Shown: positions 38,714 through 47,813, numbered from the stretch's first letter. The stretch: DNA of 64,000 nt from JBCAXA01 sp038534295 (GCA_038534295.1 JBCAXA010000001.1:434001-498000), one strand, 5' to 3'. Translations and numbers: made by a program. The notes: a model not told the origin generated them from the letters alone.

Positions 38714-39205
38714 ATGGGTCGTTGGCGCGCACCACAGCAACCAGGCTCGGCGTACATAACGCCCGCCGGCTTTGAGCGCCTTCAGCAAGAACTCAGCGAT
38801 CTTTGGGTACGACGCCGCGACGTCGTTGCGGCGTTGTCGGCTGCCGCGGCCGAAGGCGATCGGTCCGAGAACGCGGAGTACATTTACCGCAAGAAAGAAC
38901 TCGGCGGCATCGATCGGCGTATTCGCTACCTGCAAAAGCGCTTGCCTGACCTGACGGTTGTTCGCAATACCACACCGCGAGACGCGGTCTTCTTCGGCGC
39001 GAGCGTTACCTGCCAAGACGACGCCGATAACACCTACCGTTACACCCTCGTCGGTCCCGACGAAGCCGACGCCGGCGCCGGGCGCATCAGTATCGACTCC
39101 CCGCTCGCCCGCGCGTTATTGAAAAAAAGCGTCGACGATGAGGTCACGCGACCCGATGCGACGACGTTGACGATTGTCGAAATCGACTACACTCCCGACC
39201 CGTGA
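38714..39205 (+). CDS. greB: transcription elongation factor GreB
   Basis: This 163-residue protein rescues backtracked RNA polymerase by stimulating transcript cleavage. The N-terminal coiled coil carries the acidic tip EGDRSENAEY with the catalytic Asp and Glu. The GreB-type IDRRIRYLQKRL segment and the C-terminal SIDSPLARALLKK match the family. No clear ribosome site precedes the ATG. Its stop overlaps the start of ttcA (GTGA). Confidence 0.92.
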   Translation: MGRWRAPQQPGSAYITPAGFERLQQELSDLWVRRRDVVAALSAAAAEGDRSENAEYIYRKKELGGIDRRIRYLQKRLPDLTVVRNTTPRDAVFFGASVTCQDDADNTYRYTLVGPDEADAGAGRISIDSPLARALLKKSVDDEVTRPDATTLTIVEIDYTPDP

Positions 39206-40023
39206 GTGCCACAAACGAAACCTTGCGCGACGAGCTTGCGACGCTGGAGTCGGGCCGAGCGGTCAATCAAAAGCGCCTGATCAGCCGCCTGCGCCGGCTG
39301 ACCGGCAAAGCCATCGACGACTTCTCGATGATTGCCGACGGCGATCGCATCATGGTCTGCGTCTCTGGCGGCAAGGACTCGTACACGCTGCTCGACCTGT
39401 TGATCGGTCTGCAGCGTGCGGCCCCGGTCGAATTCACGTTGACGGCCGTTAACCTCGACCAGAAGCAACCCGGCTTTCCAGCCGACGTCTTGCCGCGCTA
39501 CCTCGAACGCTTGGGCGTTGATTATCACGTCCTCAATCAAGACACGTACTCCGTCGTCAAACGCGTCGTGCCGGACGGCAAGACGATGTGCGGCCTGTGC
39601 TCGCGGCTGCGCCGCGGTGCCCTTTACAGCTACGCACGCGAAGCCGGTTACACCAAGATTGCGCTCGGACATCATCGCGATGACCTGTTGGAAACTCTGT
39701 TCCTGAACATGTTCCACAGCGGCCGTATCGCCGCCATGGCGCCAAAGCTGCGTTCCGACGACGGCGACTGCGTCGTGATTCGTCCGCTCAGCTATGTCAG
39801 CGAACGCGATATTGAACGCTACGCCAAGTTACGAACGTTTCCGATCATTCCATGCCGGCTTTGCGGCAGCCAGGAGAAATCCGAGCGGCGCGAGATCAAA
39901 GCAATGCTCGCCGACTGGCAGCAGCGCTATCCGCAGCGCATCGACAGCTTGTTTCGCAGCCTAACCAAGGTCGTGCCGTCGCATTTGCTGGATGCCGACG
40001 CGATGGATTTTGACGAGCTCTGA
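39202..40023 (+). CDS. ttcA: tRNA 2-thiocytidine(32) synthetase TtcA
   Basis: This 273-residue enzyme adds sulfur to C32 of some tRNAs using ATP and an iron-sulfur cluster. The PP-loop is VSGGKDSY near residue 55. The two conserved CxxC motifs, CGLC and CRLC, hold the cluster. The start is GTG, overlapping the greB stop. Its stop overlaps the rhomboid gene start by one base (TGATG), so greB, ttcA and the rhomboid gene form one tight operon. Confidence 0.95.
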   Translation: MSATNETLRDELATLESGRAVNQKRLISRLRRLTGKAIDDFSMIADGDRIMVCVSGGKDSYTLLDLLIGLQRAAPVEFTLTAVNLDQKQPGFPADVLPRYLERLGVDYHVLNQDTYSVVKRVVPDGKTMCGLCSRLRRGALYSYAREAGYTKIALGHHRDDLLETLFLNMFHSGRIAAMAPKLRSDDGDCVVIRPLSYVSERDIERYAKLRTFPIIPCRLCGSQEKSERREIKAMLADWQQRYPQRIDSLFRSLTKVVPSHLLDADAMDFDEL

Positions 40024-40814
40024 TGCTCCCCATCCGCGACGACAACCCGCAGATCTATACGCCGTTCGTCACCTACGGTCTGATCATCATGAACGCGCTG
40101 GCCTGGTTCGGGCTACAGGGTTTCGGTACCGATCCGGCGCTCGGTGAATCGATTTGCCGCTTGGGCCTCATCCCGGCCGACTTGCTAGGTACCGTCAATC
40201 AGATCGACGTCCGGGCACCGGTACCCTGCCGTATCGACGGCCGCTCCGACTGGATCACGGTCGTCTCGTCGATGTTTATGCACGGCGGCTGGATGCACAT
40301 CCTCGGCAACATGTGGTTCCTGTGGATTTTCGGCAATAACGTCGAGGACGCGATGGGCTCGGTGCGGTTCGCCGGGTTCTACATCGTCTGTGGTTTGGCC
40401 GCGGCCGCCGCACAGATCGTTGCCGATCCGGCATCGGCTATTCCGATGGTCGGTGCGTCAGGCGCGATTGGCGGCGTGATGGGTGCGTACATCGTGCTGT
40501 ATCCGCGCGTCCACGTGCACATGTTTATCTTTCTCGGCGTGATCTTCACGACGATCGCCGTCCCGGCCGTAGCCATGCTGGGCTATTGGGTGCTGCTGCA
40601 GGTACTCGGCGGGTTAACGTCGCTCGGCAGCGAAGGCGGCGGCGTGGCGTTTTGGGCGCACCTCGGCGGCTTTATCGCCGGCGCGATTCTCATTTTCGTG
40701 TTCAAGAACGAGCGACTGCTCGCGCAACACCCGTACCGCGGCTGGAAACAACGGCGCCACAGTTCGTCGCTGTGGCGCAAAATCGATTCACAGCGCGATC
40801 GGCGTTGGCACTAG
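40023..40814 (+). CDS. rhomboid family intramembrane serine protease
   Basis: This 263-residue protein has six or seven hydrophobic segments. The catalytic serine is in GASGAIGG and the catalytic histidine in AHLGGFIAG. The HGGWMHILGNMWFLWIFG stretch carries the oxyanion-side residues. It cleaves membrane proteins within the bilayer. A basic tail of about 35 residues follows the last helix. Co-translation with ttcA is by position only; the substrate is unknown. Confidence 0.9.
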   Translation: MLPIRDDNPQIYTPFVTYGLIIMNALAWFGLQGFGTDPALGESICRLGLIPADLLGTVNQIDVRAPVPCRIDGRSDWITVVSSMFMHGGWMHILGNMWFLWIFGNNVEDAMGSVRFAGFYIVCGLAAAAAQIVADPASAIPMVGASGAIGGVMGAYIVLYPRVHVHMFIFLGVIFTTIAVPAVAMLGYWVLLQVLGGLTSLGSEGGGVAFWAHLGGFIAGAILIFVFKNERLLAQHPYRGWKQRRHSSSLWRKIDSQRDRRWH

Positions 40815-40883
40815 GGTAAACGCGGCCCAAATTTCGCAATTCGCTACGGGCGCGCGATCGCCGCCGGTGACAAAGCTCTTACG

Positions 40884-42605
40884 CTATTTGTCCTCGCCCC
40901 ATGTGAACCAATCGCCGTTGCTGGGCGGTTCGGGCGAGTAAACAAACCGCTCAAAACGCGCTTGCGATGTCGTCACTGCTCCGTTCGATGATCCATACAC
41001 ACCAATGTAAACACCGGTGTAATTGAAGCCGCGGAGTACGTTGGGCGATAGAACCGGAGCGGCGTCAATATCGCCGCCCATTTGCGCCATGGAATCAGAC
41101 GACCCGGCGTAGAACCGATAGGTCGTGCCGTCTCCTTCGACCCGTAGCACCGTCGTCGCACTCGCTATCGGCTGCACCGCAATGTCGGTCCGCTCGCCAT
41201 ACAGGGTCTGCCACAGAACCGCTTCGTGTGAGTCATCTCCGCCTCGGACGGTCAGCCCAAAGGCCGCTGCATCTTTTTGAACGATCATCAAGCCGGCCTC
41301 TTCGCCGGTCGATTTGGGCTCGAACTGCATGGCAGTTTCCGCGTGGAAGGCGAAATCTCGCTGGCGAACGCCAAGGAAACTGTACTGCGCACGATTGGCG
41401 ATCGCCTGCGCTTGAAGGTCGAGTACCAACTTGCCATCGGCAAGCGCATGAAACGGCTGTGAATGTGATCTGCGCATGTTCCATTCGAGCTTCAGCGTTG
41501 CGCCGTCGAACTCATCGACAAAGCCAGCGGTAGCCCGCTGCCGCTGGTCGGCGAACGGCAGCGGATATTCGAGATCGACACGCCCAGACGTTGGGCTGAA
41601 CACCGGGTATGTACGTTTCGGGTCAACCCACCATTCCCGATCGGTTTCCCAGGTGACCGGCAGCAGAAAAGTCTCTCGTCCCAGCAGTCCATGCTGGCGT
41701 TCCATCAGCCGCCAACCGAGCGCCACTGCATACCACCGCCCGTCCGCTAACTCGACGAGGTCGGCGTGGCCGACGCCGGTGATCGGGTAGTCCAAGCTGA
41801 GATGTCGATGCGTCAGGATGGGATTGCGCGGATTGTTTTGGTAAGGACCCTGCACGTCGTCCGCGATCGCAACAGCGATGGCGTGTTTGTACGACGTGCC
41901 TCCCTCGGAAATCAGCAGATAGTAAGTTCCGTCGCGCTTATAAATATGCGGGCCTTCCGCCCAGACGCCCTGGCAACAGCCGCTCCAGAGCACGCTGCGC
42001 GGACCGATTAGCTGCAGCGTGTCGCGGTCGAGCTCTTGCAGCCAGATCTCCGCCTCACCGGGGAAGCTCGGCTCTTCCTTCGTGCGGTTGGCGTGATACC
42101 AAACGCGACCGTCGTCGTCGAAAAACAGCGATGGATCGATGCCTTCGGCATCCTCAACCACGACCGGATCCGACCACGGCCCCGCCGGGTTGCGAGCTGT
42201 CACGATGAAACTCACGGGCCGCTCGTGAACGATGTTGGTCGTTACAACGTAAAACACCCCATCGTGGTAGCGAATCGTGGCGGCGTGGATACCGCCGCTC
42301 GCGTCGACGTCGTCAAGATACGCAGTTACGGGATTGGCAAGCGCGTAGCCGATTAGCGACCAGTTCACCAGGTCGCGCGAATGGTAGATTGGCAACCCAG
42401 GGAAATACTCAAAACTGGAATTGACGAGATAGAAGTCCTCGCCAACACGCACCAGTGACGGGTCCGGCGCGAAGCCGGCAATGATGGGGTTGGAGAACGA
42501 TGTGGCGTCGACGTACAGCTCGTCGGCCGGTGAGTCCGGGGTGGGAAGATCCTTGCCACAACCCGTCAGGGCAAGCGCAAAAACCGACATCACAGTCAAT
42601 CGCAC
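40884..42605 (-). CDS. glycoside hydrolase family 43 lipoprotein (xylosidase/arabinofuranosidase type)
   Basis: This 573-residue protein has a lipobox (ALALTGC, about residue 16). A five-bladed GH43 catalytic domain runs from about residue 36 to 345, and a C-terminal beta-sandwich (GH43_C2-like) to the end. The catalytic base Asp is in FAPDPSLVR, the pKa-tuning Asp in GIDPSLFFDD, and the acid Glu in WAEGPHIYKRDG. The set fits beta-xylosidase or alpha-L-arabinofuranosidase of the GH43_12-like group. The start is GTG with GGGAG upstream. No transporter or other glycosidase adjoins, so it is a single acquisition or scavenging enzyme. Confidence 0.88.
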   Translation of the reverse strand: MRLTVMSVFALALTGCGKDLPTPDSPADELYVDATSFSNPIIAGFAPDPSLVRVGEDFYLVNSSFEYFPGLPIYHSRDLVNWSLIGYALANPVTAYLDDVDASGGIHAATIRYHDGVFYVVTTNIVHERPVSFIVTARNPAGPWSDPVVVEDAEGIDPSLFFDDDGRVWYHANRTKEEPSFPGEAEIWLQELDRDTLQLIGPRSVLWSGCCQGVWAEGPHIYKRDGTYYLLISEGGTSYKHAIAVAIADDVQGPYQNNPRNPILTHRHLSLDYPITGVGHADLVELADGRWYAVALGWRLMERQHGLLGRETFLLPVTWETDREWWVDPKRTYPVFSPTSGRVDLEYPLPFADQRQRATAGFVDEFDGATLKLEWNMRRSHSQPFHALADGKLVLDLQAQAIANRAQYSFLGVRQRDFAFHAETAMQFEPKSTGEEAGLMIVQKDAAAFGLTVRGGDDSHEAVLWQTLYGERTDIAVQPIASATTVLRVEGDGTTYRFYAGSSDSMAQMGGDIDAAPVLSPNVLRGFNYTGVYIGVYGSSNGAVTTSQARFERFVYSPEPPSNGDWFTWGEDK

Positions 42606-42625
42606 GGTATCTCCCGTCCATTCTC

Positions 42626-42677
42626 AGTGTCGCGTGCCGTCATCATCTCAAAGTGTCGCGTGCCGTCATCATCTCAA
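42626..42677. repeat. two perfect tandem 26-bp repeats upstream of the GH43 gene
   Basis: The unit AGTGTCGCGTGCCGTCATCA plus TCTCAA occurs twice, at 42626-42651 and 42652-42677, with no mismatch. The copies lie 20-72 bp before the GH43 start on its own strand, where an operator or promoter would be. No palindrome is evident inside the unit. Confidence 0.85.
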
Positions 42678-42894
42678 TCGGCGGGCGCAAGCGTACCCGG
42701 TCGAGACGACATCCATGATCGACGCCCGCAAAGGGGATTCTATCGTTGCGCCACCGCCCTTCGCCCTCATCGCAAGATCCGTCGCACAACTCGTTCGCGC
42801 CTGGCAATGCGCGTAAAGTGCTGAAATGGTGAGGAAAAAAGGTCGATTATTTGCGATAGACGAGCTTCGTGATAGCGTGATCTCGAGGTGATGC

Positions 42895-43296
42895 ATGGCC
42901 AAAACAGCGACCGAGAAACTCAGGCAGAACAAGGCGACCAAAAAGGTCGTGTTGGACAAAGATTTTGCCGGTATCAAGGCCGGTCAACGGATGCTCGTCG
43001 GCACGCCGCAGATGATGGACGCCTACATCCGCAAGATTCCGTTTGGCGAGACCCGTACGATGCAGCGACTGCGCAACGAACTTGCGCGTCGCAACAAATG
43101 CGACGCAACCTGCCCGGTCTCGACGGCGATTTTCGTGCGAATCTCGGCGGAAGCGGCCATCGAAGCGATGGAGCTAGGCGCAGACATCGCCGACGTCACG
43201 CCGTTCTGGCGCATCGTCGGACCGGACGACAAAATCGCCGCGAAACTCAACATCGACAGCGAGTGGATCCGGCAACAACGAGCGCTCGAGATATGA
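42895..43296 (+). CDS. alkyltransferase-like (MGMT DNA-binding-domain-like) protein
   Basis: This 133-residue protein, after a basic N-terminus, has a pattern like the winged-helix domain of O6-alkylguanine-DNA alkyltransferases: a YIRKIPFGETRTMQRLR stretch, CPVSTAIFVRI, then DVTPFWRIVGPDD, where MGMT and ATL proteins have the PWWRVV segment. The PCHRV active-site cysteine motif is absent; cysteines occur only in KCDATCP. It is best described as ATL-like, a lesion-binding protein without transferase activity, but this is inference. GAGGTG precedes the ATG. Cytoplasmic and basic. Confidence 0.5.
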   Translation: MAKTATEKLRQNKATKKVVLDKDFAGIKAGQRMLVGTPQMMDAYIRKIPFGETRTMQRLRNELARRNKCDATCPVSTAIFVRISAEAAIEAMELGADIADVTPFWRIVGPDDKIAAKLNIDSEWIRQQRALEI

Positions 43297-43317
43297 GACA
43301 GACGCAGCAACGACGCC

Positions 43318-44040
43318 ATGACCGCTGACGCGAGAGACCGCGCTACAAAAGGCCGATCCTTGCTGGTGCTGGCACGGGACCTGGTGATCGTTGTCGTCGG
43401 AGTCTTCTTGGGCCTGCAGGCGCAAGAATGGAACGAGCGCGTCACGGACCGCGAGAACGAGCGCGCGTATCTCGAACGCCTGAGTGCCGATTTCCAGCTG
43501 CTGGGCCAAGAACTAAAGGGTTGCGTCGATTTACACCGAAAGACCGTTGAGGCCGTACGATTCGTCTCAAACAGGATCGAGAGCAACAAGCTTGGCGACG
43601 ATGAACACGAGCGCTTTAAACGTGCGCTTATTGGCATGACCGCCGGCGACGTACCGCCGGACCGATCGACCACGTTCATTGAAATGCTTTCCAATGGCGA
43701 TTTGGGTTTGGTGCGCAGCGTCGAGTTGCGTGACGCGCTCGTCGAGTATGACCAGCTTGCACAAACCAATCGCGAGATCTGGCGTCTTCTGCGTGCCGAG
43801 ATCAGTGCGTACCTGCCAACGCTTTACCGACACATCGAGGTTGATGTCGATCTTGCGAATATCGACGACACCGTGCAGCGCATAACGACAGTGCAGAATT
43901 TTGATTGGGACGGCATCGTTTCTGATCCGGCGTTTGCAGCGATGCTCAACGTGCTAGCCGGAACCAACGGTAACTTTTTTGAAGTGTGTGTTTTCCAGCA
44001 GAAAGACGCGAGCGACGTAATCGAGCTCCTTGCGCGCTGA
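43318..44040 (+). CDS. DUF6090-like membrane-anchored protein
   Basis: This 240-residue protein has one transmembrane helix near residues 14-34 (LVLARDLVIVVVGVFLGLQA). The QEWNE box after it is the hallmark of DUF6090-type proteins. The rest is a periplasmic helical domain with an ERAYLERLSADFQLL start. Function is unknown. The start follows the ATL-like gene by 21 bp, so they may share a transcript. Confidence 0.7.
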   Translation: MTADARDRATKGRSLLVLARDLVIVVVGVFLGLQAQEWNERVTDRENERAYLERLSADFQLLGQELKGCVDLHRKTVEAVRFVSNRIESNKLGDDEHERFKRALIGMTAGDVPPDRSTTFIEMLSNGDLGLVRSVELRDALVEYDQLAQTNREIWRLLRAEISAYLPTLYRHIEVDVDLANIDDTVQRITTVQNFDWDGIVSDPAFAAMLNVLAGTNGNFFEVCVFQQKDASDVIELLAR

Positions 44041-44179
44041 CCGCCCTAGCGCGGTCGAACGAAACCTGGCCGCCAGACCTCGACGCCGATGCGGCGCTGG
44101 TAGCCCACTACCACGACCTCGAAAATGAACGAAAGGTCAGCAGTTGGCGCGACCGACTGTCTTACGGGAAACTCGCCGG

Positions 44180-45661
44180 TCAGCGTTCGCCTGGAAAATT
44201 GCCGAACACGCCAATCTGGCCAGAGAGCGAATCGCCGTCCGCCCGTCCGTACAAAACGACGACTTCGTCGCGATCGTCGCCGGTCAGGTCGGCAAGCACA
44301 ACGTTGGTACCGTTCGCTGGGCCTGTCACATCCAAGTCGATCGAGTCCGTATCGAAACTGCCGTCGCCCATACCGCGTCGCCAATTGAGTGCCCGCCGAC
44401 GCTCTTTGACGATCAGGTCATTGACGCCGTCGCCGTCAATGTCGCCAAATGCAATAGTCGGAAACTCAACCTGGCCGGTGCCGAAGTCGAACTTCACGCG
44501 CGCTTTCACGGTGGTGCTCGGCTCGGGCGCGATGGTCCCATCATCGCCAGGCGGGTAAATTTCGATGCGCATCGTTACGGCTCGGGAAAACAGGGCGCCG
44601 ATAATGGTCCGAACACCGACCTGAACGCTCGCCGTTACCATGATCTTGCGCTGCTCATCGTCATCGAGCGGCGCAATGCGCGCACCGACCTGAAATCCGC
44701 GGCTCGATAGCACGGTGTCAGCTTCGCTGTCGAAAGTCAGCGCGTCGTACTCGAGGCGGCCGTGATGGACGCGATAGGTAGTGGTTTTGTCAAACACGCC
44801 TTCACTGACTGTTTCCAGCGTCACAATGTCTGGCAAATCGTCACCATTGATATCCGACATGCTGTCAACTTCGCGCAGCACCAGATCGTTTTGGTCAATA
44901 TCCTCGAATCCGTTGTAGAACGTCTCCCGCTCGAGCTCGTTGCTGAGTCCAAGACCGAGTTCGGATGAACGGGCCGTCGTCGCCGAGGCGGCGAACGTCA
45001 GCAGCTCGTTGCCGCGTACGTTGTACAGCGTGCCGCCGGCGAGACTCGGTGCCGCGACGACCGACGGGGCGATATACGCAACGGTCTGATCCCACCCGCG
45101 TCGGTAGCTCGGCAACTCGATGCTGCGGCTTTCGCCGGCACGGATTACGTGCAGAACGTCAAAGTCGGGGATCAACAGATCTGCGCCGTTGTCGCCGTCG
45201 ACATCGCGCGCAAAATCGAGTTCGCTGCTCAGTTCCGCCAATGAGCGACCGCGGTACATGCTGCTGCCGTTGGCGACTTCCGCCAAGTCGTCGGCAAAGG
45301 CGCGCACCGCATAAACGACGCCACCGGCCAGCACGAAGAGTGCATCGCTGTCGTCGTTCACCGGCCCAACGTCAATGGCCACGGCGCTAGCCGGCAAACC
45401 AATCTCCCGATAGCGAATGTCACCTTGCTCGAAACGGACCAAGCCGAGCACCGGCTCACCGTCGCGGTTGCGCCCGGCAAACGCCAGCGCCGCGGCCGGC
45501 TGATTCGGGAAGTTCACAGGCAACACGGAAGTCTGCACACGGAAAGACGGACCGACGTAGTCCGGGTCGACTTCGTAGTCCGCGTAGGCGCGCGGGAGAG
45601 TTAGCAGTAGCAACAGCAGCGTCGCAAAGCGGTGCAAAAAAGAGACAGTGTCGTCGTGCAT
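44180..45661 (-). CDS. secreted FG-GAP/VCBS repeat protein
   Basis: This 493-residue protein has a signal peptide (about residues 1-27, ending PRAYAD) and a seven-bladed propeller-like series of FG-GAP/VCBS repeats. Calcium-type loops are visible: RDVDGDNGADLLIPD, MSDINGDDLPDIVTL, FGDIDGDGVNDLIVK and LADLTGDDRDEVVVL. Such repeats bind Ca2+ and mediate extracellular contacts or frame a lectin-like site. No enzyme domain is attached. It converges on the DUF6090-like gene with a 139-bp gap. Confidence 0.8.
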   Translation of the reverse strand: MHDDTVSFLHRFATLLLLLLTLPRAYADYEVDPDYVGPSFRVQTSVLPVNFPNQPAAALAFAGRNRDGEPVLGLVRFEQGDIRYREIGLPASAVAIDVGPVNDDSDALFVLAGGVVYAVRAFADDLAEVANGSSMYRGRSLAELSSELDFARDVDGDNGADLLIPDFDVLHVIRAGESRSIELPSYRRGWDQTVAYIAPSVVAAPSLAGGTLYNVRGNELLTFAASATTARSSELGLGLSNELERETFYNGFEDIDQNDLVLREVDSMSDINGDDLPDIVTLETVSEGVFDKTTTYRVHHGRLEYDALTFDSEADTVLSSRGFQVGARIAPLDDDEQRKIMVTASVQVGVRTIIGALFSRAVTMRIEIYPPGDDGTIAPEPSTTVKARVKFDFGTGQVEFPTIAFGDIDGDGVNDLIVKERRRALNWRRGMGDGSFDTDSIDLDVTGPANGTNVVLADLTGDDRDEVVVLYGRADGDSLSGQIGVFGNFPGER

Positions 45662-45944
45662 GGGGGACTCTCGCGTGTAGGCAATGTGCGCCGCGTGCAG
45701 CGAGGCGAAACCTTTTGAAGCGAAGGCTCAGCCTACCTTTCTGCGTGCACCCGCGATAGGACTGCCGGGCGAAAAAACGGTTCCCGGATAGACCTACGCT
45801 CGCGACGAACGGTGCTGGTCTGTCCGCCGCCGACGGACTACAGTGCAAAGAGCAACGCCGTGAGCACCAATAAGCCATAGCCGTAGCACCGCGGCGATCG
45901 GCCTCTCCGGCGCGGCAAAAAAGGCTTGGTATTGACATCGGTTT
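45662..45944. other. divergent intergenic region
   Basis: These 283 bp between the FG-GAP and SnoaL-like genes show no gene. I looked for a riboswitch or strong hairpin on both strands and found none that convinced me. Promoters for both genes are expected here. Confidence 0.4.
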
Positions 45945-46349
45945 ATGTGCCGCGAACACGTCAACGTTCGTCTACTTAAGCAGCTGAACCTGCAGGATTT
46001 GTCAGGTTGCGCGAACCTTTTTGCCGAAGACTTCGTCTGGCATTTCTGCAATCCGAAACTGCCAACTATTCAAGGCGAGTATCACGGCGTCGCTGGTCTG
46101 ATGGAGTTTTTTGCAAAAATGACCGCGATCACGCACGGCACGTTTGGGGTGCAGCCGCAGTCGATCTCTGCGTACGGCGACGAGCTGGTGGTAACACATG
46201 TTATCGACCGTCTCACCATCGACGAGGAGTCTATTGAAACGGATGCGTTTGTCGTCTGGCGGATCGTCGATGAACACATCCTCGAGGCGTGGGACATTCC
46301 GGCCGTTCACGCGGTGAATCCGACGAAGCAGACGTCCGGCGCGGTGTAA
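45945..46349 (+). CDS. SnoaL-like (NTF2 fold) protein
   Basis: This 134-residue protein has the SnoaL layout: a helical start (LKQLNLQDLSGCANLFAEDF), the FVWHFCNP strand with an aromatic His, a GVAGLMEFFAKM helix and a C-terminal strand ending EAWDIPAVHAV. It is related to polyketide-cyclase and ketosteroid-isomerase-like proteins. There is no signal peptide. No clear ribosome site precedes the ATG, so the start is uncertain. Function is unknown. Confidence 0.65.
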   Translation: MCREHVNVRLLKQLNLQDLSGCANLFAEDFVWHFCNPKLPTIQGEYHGVAGLMEFFAKMTAITHGTFGVQPQSISAYGDELVVTHVIDRLTIDEESIETDAFVVWRIVDEHILEAWDIPAVHAVNPTKQTSGAV

Positions 46350-46371
46350 ACGAGCCCATCGAGTCCAGAGT

Positions 46372-46390
46372 CGCCCGTGTTCTGCGGGCG
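46372..46390 (+). terminator. weak hairpin after the SnoaL-like gene
   Basis: A 6-bp stem (CGCCCG / CGGGCG) with a 7-base loop lies 22 bases after the stop. No T run. Confidence 0.35.
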
Positions 46391-46435
46391 TTCAGCTAGG
46401 CGCCGTAGACTGATCTGTACCCGCAATGAGGCCGA

Positions 46436-46476
46436 CGTGACCGATGTCACGGGGCACGCGCGCGCGCCTGCCTATA
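46436..46476 (+). promoter_or_regulatory. CRP-type class II promoter
   Basis: CGTGAC-CGAT-GTCACG (46436-46451), which holds GTGA-N6-TCAC, is followed by a perfect -10 box TATAAT at 46471-46476. The site centre lies about 40 bases before the expected start point near 46483, the class II CRP geometry, and there is no good -35 box. The target is the repeat protein gene at 46554. Confidence 0.55.
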
Positions 46477-46553
46477 ATCACGGTCAACGGCTTCCCGGCC
46501 CGCACGGTCAACCCGACGGGCTTTTCTCGATCGAGCTTTGGGGAAATACGCTT

Positions 46554-47624
46554 ATGTTGAATACCTGCAAGGCGCTTTGCGCCGCATTGTGTCCCGTGTT
46601 GCTTGTGCTTGCTGTGACGAGTAAGGCTGCCACGGCAAACGAGCCTGCCGCCGCCGCACCAATCGTGCTCGCGCAAAGCGAACGACAAAAAGCGCGTGGT
46701 AAGGGCGCCGAGCGCGAACTTACCCGCACGGGGGCCGACGGTCGCACCCGCACGCGTCGCAGCAGTGTCGAGCGCGACGGCAACGGTTATCAACGCTCAG
46801 ACACCTGGACCGACGCCAACGGTCGCGAGGTTAACCGCGAAGCTGAGGGGCGCTGGGACCGTGAATCGGAGACCTGGCGCCGCAAAGCGACAACGACGGG
46901 ACCGAACGGCGGCACGGCGAGCGTCGACGCTGAAACCCGACGCACCGACTCTGGCTACGAACACTCGAGTACTCGAACGCGCGGCGATCGCACGTGGCAG
47001 CGCGAAGGCAGCGGAAACTACGACCCCGAGACGAAAACCTGGCGCCGCAATGCAACGACCACTGGGCCTGATGGGCAAACGCGCAACGTTGCGAAGGAGG
47101 TGCGCCGCACCGATGACGGCGTCGTCACTCGCGAGGTTTGGACCAATCCGGACGGCGAGCAGGTGATTCGCGAGACCACCGGTCGCTGGGATCCGGAGAC
47201 CAAGACCTGGCGCAATGACGTTAGCGTAACGGGACGCGACGGCGCCACGCGCACTCGCCGCACGCAAGTTTCACGCACCGACAATGGTTTCGATCGCACC
47301 AGCACCGTAACCGATGCGGACGGTCGCAGCGCGACTCGCGATTCGTCGGGTCGATGGGACCCTGAGACTCGCACCTGGCAGCGCAACGCTGTAACTGTCG
47401 GTCGCGACGGTGAAACGCGCGCGGTAGACGTTGAGACGCAACGAACCGACGACGGCTACGAGCGTGACGTCACCCGAACTGGTGCTGACGGCCGTACGTC
47501 GCAGCGTCGTGCCCGCGGCCGGTGGGATCCGGAAACCCGTACGTGGACGAGAGACGCGACGATCACCGGACCCGATGGCGAAACGCTGACAGAATCGGCT
47601 ACCACTGAATTCAAAGACGACTAA
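46554..47624 (+). CDS. secreted protein of tandem 56-residue WDPETxTW repeats
   Basis: This 356-residue protein has a signal peptide (about residues 1-28). A short linker leads to an incomplete N-terminal unit (53-96), four units of 55-56 residues (97-151, 152-207, 208-263, 264-319) and a C-terminal partial unit (320-356). The unit consensus has GRWDPETRTW, then TxTGPDG, then RTDxGxxR, then DGR. The protein is very rich in Arg, Thr, Asp and Gly and almost free of cysteine after the signal. The pattern is reminiscent of YD/RHS-type beta repeats but I know no family for it. GGGGA precedes the ATG at 46554. Confidence 0.75.
   Translation: MLNTCKALCAALCPVLLVLAVTSKAATANEPAAAAPIVLAQSERQKARGKGAERELTRTGADGRTRTRRSSVERDGNGYQRSDTWTDANGREVNREAEGRWDRESETWRRKATTTGPNGGTASVDAETRRTDSGYEHSSTRTRGDRTWQREGSGNYDPETKTWRRNATTTGPDGQTRNVAKEVRRTDDGVVTREVWTNPDGEQVIRETTGRWDPETKTWRNDVSVTGRDGATRTRRTQVSRTDNGFDRTSTVTDADGRSATRDSSGRWDPETRTWQRNAVTVGRDGETRAVDVETQRTDDGYERDVTRTGADGRTSQRRARGRWDPETRTWTRDATITGPDGETLTESATTEFKDD
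46842..47621 (+). repeat. intragenic 165-168 bp coding repeats
   Basis: The repeat units of the secreted protein lie at 46842-47006, 47007-47174, 47175-47342, 47343-47510 and (partial) 47511-47621. The conserved Trp/Tyr positions are residues 101, 156, 212, 268 and 324, a spacing of 55-56. The DNA copies have diverged, so the array is old and not a recent slippage product. Confidence 0.85.
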
Positions 47625-47813
47625 ACCAGAGCTCAATCAGATAGAGCGTGAAGTCAGCCGTTCGGTGCACGGGTTGCCGGGCACTGATGCACTGGTGAGC
47701 CGGAACACCTGGTGAGAAGCCCTTTGCGGTATAGGTCGCAACCGCTGCGCGTTGCATAATCGAACGAGCTGCACGCCAAGCGATGGCGTTGCGACTTGAT
47801 CAGGCGAAAATCT

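Noticed and set aside
45662..45944. Possible cyclic di-GMP type riboswitch in the divergent gap
   Set aside because: I could not form the conserved GEMM helices on either strand.
46842..47621. CRISPR-like array in the tandem repeats
   Set aside because: The units are 165-168 bp, all coding in one frame, and lack short identical repeats with unique spacers.
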